From Chersky-265 sp035275285 (GTDB lineage: Bacteria > Fibrobacterota > Fibrobacteria > UBA11236): DNA of 19,643 nt. The position numbers and the translations under genes were made by a program. The DNA is taken from positions 1 through 19,643 of the forward strand of contig DATENA010000333.1 in assembly GCA_035275285.1 (NCBI GenBank), in the 5' to 3' direction. This document shows, one piece after another, positions 14,785 through 19,643 of the stretch; the stretch's first letter is position 1, and every line of letters starts with the position of its first letter. Below the pieces are notes generated by a model that was not told the DNA's origin, made no database searches, and worked only from the letters and a program-made list of their open reading frames with translations.

Positions 14785-15687
14785 ATGACGGAAAAACTGA
14801 AGAAAAGGGAGCTCGGGAACCCCAAAATACCCGCGGAGGAAAAGTGGTTGCTGGCCTATGGCCGCTTGGTGAAGTTCAAAAGGCTTTTCGGGCACTGGCC
14901 CAGGCCCACGGAGAAGTATCCCGGCCGCTTCGGACTCGGCCAGTGGATGTACAAGAACCGCTGCCAATACTTCAAGCAAACTTTACCGGCCCATCGGCTG
15001 CGCAAGCTGGAGGCGATCGGCTGTCCCCTGGATCCCATCCGGTACCTGGACCAGTACTGGGAATACAACTTGAAAATGCTTTCCCGTTTCCGGGAGCGGT
15101 ACCCGGACCGCTGGCCCTACGTGTCGGAAGAATACCCCAAAGGCAACAGGCTGGGTCGATGGCTCCGGGAGCAGAGGATCAAGCATACCCGGGGTACCTT
15201 GAAGAAGCAGTTCCAGTCCCGGCTCCGGTCCATCGGGTTCCCCTTGAAACCCATCACTCGCCATCATGACCTGTGGCGGCAGCGGTTCCTGGCCTTGAAG
15301 GAATACCGGGAAAAGCATCCGGACCGGTGGCCGGACACCGGCGTCCTGGGTCGATGGTGCACCTCCCAACGCAGCAAGCGCACGACCGGCCACTTGAACC
15401 GCCACCGGACCGGGTTGCTCAACAAAATGGATTTCGACTGGAATACCAAGGAGACGCAATGGTTCCGACGCTGTGACCAAGTGGCCGACTACATGCTCCG
15501 CCATGGGGGCGGCCTGCCCAGGGCGAGCAGCCCGGTTGAATCCGAGAGAATCTTGTCGAGTTGGTTGATCTTCCAAAGGAACCGCAGCCGCCGGGGCCTT
15601 TTGGAGCCCCACCGGACCCGGCGGCTGCGCCGCATGGGAATAAGCCTCACGACGAGGCGAAGGAGCAGGAAACGGTCCTCGCACTGA
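14785..15687 (+). CDS. Stand-alone protein of four helicase-associated (HA) repeats
   Basis: 300 residues, very basic and rich in Arg, Trp and Tyr. Four repeats of about 70 residues can be aligned by eye (about 17-85, 86-157, 158-222, 223-290). Each has W near its start, an L..Y/F-R helix, a HWPRP or PDRWP turn in three of them, LGQW/LGRW or LSSW, a QR or NR pair, then L..R..RL..IG/MG. This is the pattern of the helicase-associated domain, usually found in tandem behind superfamily 2 helicase cores and thought to bind nucleic acid. No helicase motifs (Walker A, DEAD/DEAH) occur here or nearby. The start has only a weak GGAAA ribosome site, but the first 93 nt are preserved in the second copy from the same ATG. 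The function is unknown; a DNA- or RNA-binding role is inferred from composition and domain type. The gene ends 27 bp from the stop of the convergent dehydrogenase gene. Confidence 0.75.
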   Translation: MTEKLKKRELGNPKIPAEEKWLLAYGRLVKFKRLFGHWPRPTEKYPGRFGLGQWMYKNRCQYFKQTLPAHRLRKLEAIGCPLDPIRYLDQYWEYNLKMLSRFRERYPDRWPYVSEEYPKGNRLGRWLREQRIKHTRGTLKKQFQSRLRSIGFPLKPITRHHDLWRQRFLALKEYREKHPDRWPDTGVLGRWCTSQRSKRTTGHLNRHRTGLLNKMDFDWNTKETQWFRRCDQVADYMLRHGGGLPRASSPVESERILSSWLIFQRNRSRRGLLEPHRTRRLRRMGISLTTRRRSRKRSSH

Positions 15688-15714
15688 GTCCGCCCCGCCC
15701 TTCACCCGCCCGCT

Positions 15715-18318
15715 CTAAGGGCAGCGATCCAACGTCCCTATCCAATCCTTCAGCATGTCCGTGCCGACCGTGTCGGGGACCTTGCTCGCGATGGGCGGCA
15801 TCTGGAACGAGGTATCCCGCACATGGGCCCGCAGCCAGATGGTGGAAAGGCCACCCTTGCCCGGCGCGATGATGCGCTCCTCGTCCTTCCCGCTCACCTT
15901 CTCAAACGGCTGCTCATTGCAAACCCCCATGTCCTTCAACTTAATCGTATAGCGGGCATCCCAAGTGGCCCGGCTCGCCGCTGCCTGGGGGCCACGATGG
16001 CATGAGGCGCAATTCACGTGCAAGTAGGACCGGGCGCGATCGGGGAGGTCCCTTGTCAGGTCATCGGGATCGGCGGCATATGCGGGATAGTCCCCGAGAT
16101 TGAGATGGGGATTGGTCAACAGATCGGCATCGCCGAGGTTGGAAATCTGGTTTTTCCCGTTCACGACCTTATTGAACTGCCGGGCCTCCAGGCCGAGGGT
16201 GCCGCCCGCGGAGGAGTTATGGCAGAGCATGCATTGGTCCCGAGTGGGATATTCCCATGTGATGTCGCCCAAATCCTTGGTGCCGCCATTCGCAGGGACC
16301 AAGGTGGGGACCAAGGTGGCCGAGTTCGGTCCGTCCCACCGGTAGGTGTAGCCGGCATACTGGCCATTGGTATGCCGTACGAAGAACCGGGTTTCGAAGA
16401 TCCTTTTATTCCAGAAGAAGTTCTTGATGGTCACCCCGCCCGGCGGCAAGATCCAGTCTTCCGGATTGTTCACATTGAGGCGGGCCCCGGAGGGAAGGGC
16501 GAAGAAGCGTTTCTTGTCGGCATTGTCGGACCAGAAGCGTTGGGCTATATCGTAGGGACGCACGTCCTTGGCCGGCACGGGATTGCCGTTTTTGAGCGAG
16601 GAGAAGCATTTCCAGTCGTCCAGCTTGGCAGGCGGCATTTTGGTGTTTCCGCCCTTGCCCTGCGCTAAGCGGAAGACTTGTCCCTCGGCAAAACCGGTCA
16701 TGAGGATCTCCTTGTTGCGATCCAAGCCGAAATCGGAGACATTCACATTGCTCAGCAATTTGGAGCGGTTCGCGTTGGCATCCAGGGAATAGATGACCCT
16801 GGCATTATGGTCGCCGAAGACGTACTTGCCATAGAGTTCGGGCAGGGCCTTGCCGCGATAGACGAAGCCGCCGATGACGGCATGTTGCCCGCTGAATTCG
16901 CGGTAGTTAAGCGCATAGAAGGGAAACGTCATTGTAGACCTGGGTGGCCGGGTCATGATGTCGTTCCACCGGCATTTTTTTCCCCCCTTGTCGTCGCAGC
17001 AGTGAACGCCTTCGCAAAAGGGCCAGCCGAAGTCGATCACCGAATCAGCCTTGACAGTCTTGACATTGAAACGGTTGACCTCCTCCCAACTGTTGTCCCC
17101 GACATTGCCCATCCAGAGCATGTCTCCGTCGAAGCTCATCCGCCAGGTATTGCGGAGGCCCTTGGCGACGATGGGATTTTTCGTCCCGGATTTGTCTTTA
17201 AAGTCCCAGGGCAACTCCTTGTTGGAGTGGTATACCGCCTCGGACAGCCGCAAGAGCTTGCCATTGGGATATTCCATCTGGGCGGCTTTGATGCGGTTCG
17301 GATCGTCATTCGTGAGAAACCCGTCGTCCCCCACCGCCATATAGAGATAGGTTTTGCCCTGCGGTCCCGGCCCGAAGGTCAAAGCGCCGGAGCGGTGTAT
17401 GCTCGAAGACCCTTCAACGCGGAACAAGATTACCTCGGTGGCCGTATCCATCTCGGTCCCTTTGGGTGCCTCAAAGCGGGATAGGCGCAGCTCCTTCTCC
17501 TTGGAGATATAGGTGACATACACGTAGCGGTTTTTGGTTTTGTAGTCCGGATCGAAGACCATGGAAGCCAAGCCTGATTCCCCATCGAGGTGGAGCTTTT
17601 CCCCCAGGTCGAAGAACTCCTTTTTGACTCCTCCGAGCATGATGTACGCCTTTCCCTTCTTCTCCATCACAATGAAGGAATTGCCCGCCTTCTCGGGCTC
17701 CTGCACGACTTCCAGCGGATTGGCGAACTTGACGCCGGGCCAGTAATCCTCGGGCACCAACGGAGCGTACGGGGCTTCGCCGGCCCAGCATGTGGACACC
17801 TTAGGGGTGGAGATCAGTTCGAACTTCTGGGCCCCGCTGGGATTGCAGCTAAAGGTCTGGAGCCTGGCCCCGTTGCCCATGCTGCCCCCGACCACGTCCA
17901 GACATTCTTTCGGGTCGCTCAGGGCCTTGAGGGTAGCTATCTTCTTGACGTCCGCCAGGACGCTCCACTGTTTGGAAGGTGCGCCGGCTATGGTCCCCCA
18001 TTGCTGCACAGTGTCCGTTTGCCCATTATTCCTCACGTCCAAAAGCTTGCCGGACTTGACGTTCCTGACGCTATAATTGCTGCCTCCCAGGGAGGCCAAC
18101 TCCCACTTCTGCTCCGGGGTGCCATTGCACTCGTTCTGCAGCACGAGCGCGCCGTCGTCCGTGCTGCCTTTGGCCACCTCCACGCATTTCGCGCTTTTCT
18201 GATTCCGTAGCACGTAGGTTCCGTTCAGGCTTTGAGCCTGAACGAATGGACTTGCCAAGGGCAGGGCAAGGGAAAACCAGAGAGTTAAACGAGCGGGGAT
18301 GCTTCGGGAAAACTGCAT
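15715..18318 (-). CDS. Exported ricin-B lectin / PQQ-type sugar dehydrogenase / dihaem cytochrome c fusion
   Basis: 867 residues, ATG at 18318 with AGGAG 6 nt upstream. Residues 1-28 are a signal peptide ending FVQA. Residues about 31-170 form a ricin-type beta-trefoil with three QxW-like marks (QKW 70-72, KQW 116-118, QKF 164-166). Residues about 195-555 match the glucose/sorbosone dehydrogenase propeller: GESGLASMVFDPDY near 247, HRSGALTFGPG near 308, GLRNTWRMSFDGDMLWMGNVGD 387-408 and GGFVYRGKALPELYGKYVFGDH 483-504. The C-terminal part (about 560-867) carries two haem c sites, CMLCH at 696-700 and CASCH at 770-774, in an arrangement like SO_2930-type dihaem cytochromes. The likely role is periplasmic oxidation of a bound sugar or alcohol using PQQ, with electrons passed to the attached haems. 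The substrate and the presence of PQQ are inferred. The gene converges with the HA-repeat ORF. Confidence 0.88.
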   Translation of the reverse strand: MQFSRSIPARLTLWFSLALPLASPFVQAQSLNGTYVLRNQKSAKCVEVAKGSTDDGALVLQNECNGTPEQKWELASLGGSNYSVRNVKSGKLLDVRNNGQTDTVQQWGTIAGAPSKQWSVLADVKKIATLKALSDPKECLDVVGGSMGNGARLQTFSCNPSGAQKFELISTPKVSTCWAGEAPYAPLVPEDYWPGVKFANPLEVVQEPEKAGNSFIVMEKKGKAYIMLGGVKKEFFDLGEKLHLDGESGLASMVFDPDYKTKNRYVYVTYISKEKELRLSRFEAPKGTEMDTATEVILFRVEGSSSIHRSGALTFGPGPQGKTYLYMAVGDDGFLTNDDPNRIKAAQMEYPNGKLLRLSEAVYHSNKELPWDFKDKSGTKNPIVAKGLRNTWRMSFDGDMLWMGNVGDNSWEEVNRFNVKTVKADSVIDFGWPFCEGVHCCDDKGGKKCRWNDIMTRPPRSTMTFPFYALNYREFSGQHAVIGGFVYRGKALPELYGKYVFGDHNARVIYSLDANANRSKLLSNVNVSDFGLDRNKEILMTGFAEGQVFRLAQGKGGNTKMPPAKLDDWKCFSSLKNGNPVPAKDVRPYDIAQRFWSDNADKKRFFALPSGARLNVNNPEDWILPPGGVTIKNFFWNKRIFETRFFVRHTNGQYAGYTYRWDGPNSATLVPTLVPANGGTKDLGDITWEYPTRDQCMLCHNSSAGGTLGLEARQFNKVVNGKNQISNLGDADLLTNPHLNLGDYPAYAADPDDLTRDLPDRARSYLHVNCASCHRGPQAAASRATWDARYTIKLKDMGVCNEQPFEKVSGKDEERIIAPGKGGLSTIWLRAHVRDTSFQMPPIASKVPDTVGTDMLKDWIGTLDRCP

Positions 18319-18480
18319 GGTGTACTCCTAGGAATGAAATTGCTTACTACTACTCGATCAAATGCACACTGTAGATACAAAAAATATTTTTCAATGGAAA
18401 CGGAATTTTTATTCCCATAGTTTTAAAATTGTTACAAAATAGTTACAATTAGATGCCAATTCATACAGATCTTACAGCTG
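18319..18480 (-). promoter_or_regulatory. AT-rich upstream region of the dehydrogenase fusion
   Basis: This 162-bp stretch is much richer in A and T than its surroundings and is the obvious place for the fusion gene's promoter. TTGAAA occurs on the minus strand near 18395, but no well-spaced -10 partner stands out. Two direct copies of GTTACAA (plus strand, 18431-18437 and 18442-18448) are 11 bp apart, one helical turn, and a near-palindrome TTACAGCTGTTAA sits at 18472-18484 at the end of the upstream gene. Either could be a regulator site; neither matches an operator I recognise. Confidence 0.4.
18325..18329 (-). promoter_or_regulatory. Ribosome binding site of the dehydrogenase fusion
   Basis: AGGAG on the minus strand, 6 nt before the ATG at 18318, supports that start, which also gives a complete signal peptide. 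Confidence 0.75.
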
Positions 18481-18765
18481 TTAACGATTTTTCCAGGTGA
18501 TGCTGCACGCAGGAGTTTCCCCGTGCTCTCTCACCTTCTTGGACGCAAGCGCCCGCTGCGTGTTGGCCAGGCTTTGTCCAGCATCCCTAAAATCGGCTCC
18601 GGTGGGCAGGGCGCTCAGGTGCTTCACCTTAGCGGAAATGGTCATCAGATCGGTGTGGCTTTGATCCTGGGTCAGCGACGGCCCGGTGGAGTCGGGCGCG
18701 CGGGCCGCTAACGCGAAGGCGAGCGCCGGAATCCGGGCAAGCGGGGAACGGAGGACTTGAAACAT
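18481..18765 (-). CDS. Small exported protein of unknown function
   Basis: 94 residues, ATG at 18763-18765 preceded by a full AGGAGG (18770-18775) with a 4-nt gap, which is good evidence that it is translated. The N-terminus (SPLARIPALAFALAARA) reads as a short signal peptide with cleavage near residue 23; there is no lipobox. The mature part is polar, with DLMTISAKVKHLSALPTGADFRDAGQ and a single Cys near the C-terminus (ACSITWKNR). I recognise no family. It lies upstream of the dehydrogenase fusion on the same strand, 162 bp away; the AT-rich gap makes separate promoters more likely than a tight operon. Confidence 0.6.
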   Translation of the reverse strand: MFQVLRSPLARIPALAFALAARAPDSTGPSLTQDQSHTDLMTISAKVKHLSALPTGADFRDAGQSLANTQRALASKKVREHGETPACSITWKNR

Positions 18766-18943
18766 GAAACCTCCTGGGATGAAAGGGCGGTTGAAAGGCC
18801 GCCGGGTTGTCCCCGTTAAAACGAATAGGGATCCCGATCTGCTACCTGAAACTTACATCGATGGCTGTTCCGGATCACGTTCGAGCCCCCATGTCGTAGG
18901 CCGCGGATCCCCAAGCGCCCGCCGGTCCGGGGACGATCCGCCG
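18766..18943. other. Intergenic stretch, no gene seen
   Basis: Apart from the AGGAGG of the small exported gene at 18770-18775, I see no coding frame with a credible ribosome site, no RNA gene and no clear terminator. A promoter for the minus-strand genes is expected here but could not be pinpointed. Confidence 0.4.
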
Positions 18944-19418
18944 CTCTCAGCATTTCCGGAGAGCCGCACGAAGAGAGGCAAATTCCTAGATTAACGATCT
19001 GATTAGGGTGAAACACCTCGGAAAGCAATGACTGGAAAACTGAAGAAAAGGGAGATCGGGAACCCCAAGATACCCGCGGAGGAAAAGTGGCTGCCGGCCT
19101 ATGGCCGCTTGGGGAAGTTCTGGACCAGTATTGGGAATACAACTTGAAAATGCTTTCCCGTTTCCGGGAGCGGTGCCTGACTCGTGGCGGCAGCGGTTCC
19201 TGGCCTTGAAGGAATACCGGGAAAAGCATCCGGACCGGTGGCCGGTCACCGGCGTCCTGGGCCGATGGTGCTTCTCCCAACGCAACAGGCGCGTGACCGG
19301 CCGCTTGAACCGCCACCGGACCCGGCGGTTGCGCCGCCTAGGGCTAAGCCTCACGACGACGCGAAGGAACAGGAAACGGTCCTCGCACTGAATTCGACCC
19401 GCCCTTCACCCGCCCGCT
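18944..19418 (+). repeat. Dispersed repeat unit, degenerate second copy
   Basis: This segment matches 14705-15714 from CTCTCA to TTCACCCGCCCGCT, with the upstream motif GAGAGGCAAATTCCTAGATTA conserved exactly. It is 475 bp against 1010 bp because three internal blocks are missing. It is in the same orientation as the intact copy, so the two form direct repeats around the dehydrogenase segment. Confidence 0.8.
19028..19391 (+). pseudogene. Broken copy of the HA-repeat ORF
   Basis: The first 93 nt from the ATG at 19028 match 14785-14877 with 7 mismatches. The copy then jumps to the equivalent of 15047 (169 bp lost), continues for 54 nt, jumps to about 15264-15274 (net 163 bp lost), and near the 3' end skips 207 bp from within CCACCGGACC at 15402 to the same 10-mer at 15609. 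The first two losses shift the frame: translation from 19028 reads 39 residues (MTGKLKKREIGNPKIPAEEK...) and stops at 19145-19147. The conserved C-terminal text (WRQRFLALKEYREKHPDRWP ... RKRSSH) lies in another frame, ending at 19391. The remnant is therefore not functional as the ancestral protein. Confidence 0.85.
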
Positions 19419-19471
19419 TGATTCCAGCCCGATCCGCTCCCACTGAAGGTCCGTGAGATACATGGCATGTC

Positions 19472-19510
19472 TTGCATTGTTTGTGAATATTATGTTATGT
19501 AAATCACAAA
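19472..19510 (+). promoter_or_regulatory. Possible promoter with dyad-symmetric element
   Basis: TTGCAT (19472-19477) and TATGTA (19496-19501) are 18 bp apart and could be a -35/-10 pair reading rightwards out of the window. Overlapping them, TTTGTGA (19480-19486) and TCACAAA (19504-19510) form a perfect 7-bp inverted repeat with a 17-nt AT-rich spacer. The half-sites resemble CRP/FNR-type TGTGA/TCACA, but the spacer is too long for that class. No start codon with a ribosome site follows before the window ends. Confidence 0.3.
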
Positions 19511-19643
19511 ATCGAACTGATGAGACCCCTTCTGACGACGCGCTTTTCGACACCCAGATTTGGAAGGCCGGTCCGCAACCTTCAGATCGCCGCCCCGCCC
19601 CTTTGTGTTCGGTTCCCTATCGGTCCGCCGCGGATCCTTGCGG
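19511..19643. other. Right-edge sequence, no gene seen
   Basis: I see no supported coding region, RNA gene or repeat here. It may be the leader of a gene lying beyond the right edge. Confidence 0.3.

Larger units (their letters stand above)
14705..15714 (+). repeat. Dispersed repeat unit, intact copy (HA-repeat ORF plus upstream and 3' flank)
   Basis: Similarity to 18944-19418 begins at CTCTCA (14705) and continues through GAGAGGCAAATTCCTAGATTA and the whole ORF to TTCACCCGCCCGCT (15714), where the two copies diverge. The shared segment extends beyond the coding region on both sides, so the duplicated unit is a DNA segment and not only a gene. The unit ends exactly next to the stop codon of the convergent dehydrogenase gene. 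Confidence 0.8.

Noticed and set aside
14983..15705. A 240-codon minus-strand frame opposite the HA-repeat ORF.
   Set aside because: The plus-strand frame shows four aligned repeats with conserved Trp, Arg and Gly positions and is conserved in the second copy; the minus frame has no recognisable domain.
16018..17484. Plus-strand open frames opposite the dehydrogenase fusion (16018-16668, 16678-17484).
   Set aside because: The minus strand encodes clear GSDH and CxxCH motifs through this whole interval, so these are shadows.
14705..19418. The pair of HA units as terminal repeats of a classical insertion sequence.
   Set aside because: No transposase, no terminal inverted repeats and no target-site duplication are visible, so I call them dispersed direct repeats only.

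Overview
The window is GC-rich bacterial DNA carrying mostly exported proteins: a giant multidomain calcium-binding surface protein, a beta-helix protein, and a lectin/PQQ-dehydrogenase/cytochrome c fusion. The c-type haem motifs, filamentous-haemagglutinin-like beta-helix repeats, RTX repeats and a possible type IX-like C-terminal tail all suggest a Gram-negative-type environmental bacterium. Fibrobacterota, Myxococcota or a related phylum would fit, but no rRNA or other marker gene is present, so the phylum is a guess.

Region 1 (3-11633, +) is a single reading frame that enters from the left edge. It encodes at least 3876 residues: an N-terminal part, a long beta-helix region, scattered calcium-binding repeats, three Calx-beta-like repeats, about thirty RTX-type nonapeptides, two lectin-like beta-sandwich repeats, a metzincin-type zinc protease motif and a proline-rich tail. 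Region 2 (11655-12937, +) is a secreted parallel beta-helix protein with its own extended -10 promoter and a strong ribosome binding site.

Region 3 (13068-14602, -) is an AbiE-type toxin-antitoxin operon: an AbiEi-like antitoxin followed by an AbiEii nucleotidyltransferase toxin, overlapping by 4 bp. Its base composition is visibly less GC-rich than its neighbours. Region 4 (14705-15714, +) is an intact ORF made of four helicase-associated (HA) repeats and nothing else. Region 5 (15715-18765, -) holds the lectin-PQQ dehydrogenase-dihaem cytochrome fusion and a small exported protein upstream of it. Region 6 (18944-19418, +) is a second, broken copy of the HA-repeat unit, including its upstream sequence. 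It lacks 169, 163 and 207 bp relative to the intact copy.

The surface proteins of regions 1 and 2 point to cell-surface adhesion or matrix formation. The fusion in region 5 points to periplasmic oxidation of a carbohydrate coupled directly to cytochrome c. The AbiE pair and the duplicated HA unit look like accessory material: the two HA copies bracket about 3.2 kb as direct repeats. The least familiar element is the helicase-free HA-repeat unit, which appears to exist as a dispersed repeat in this genome.
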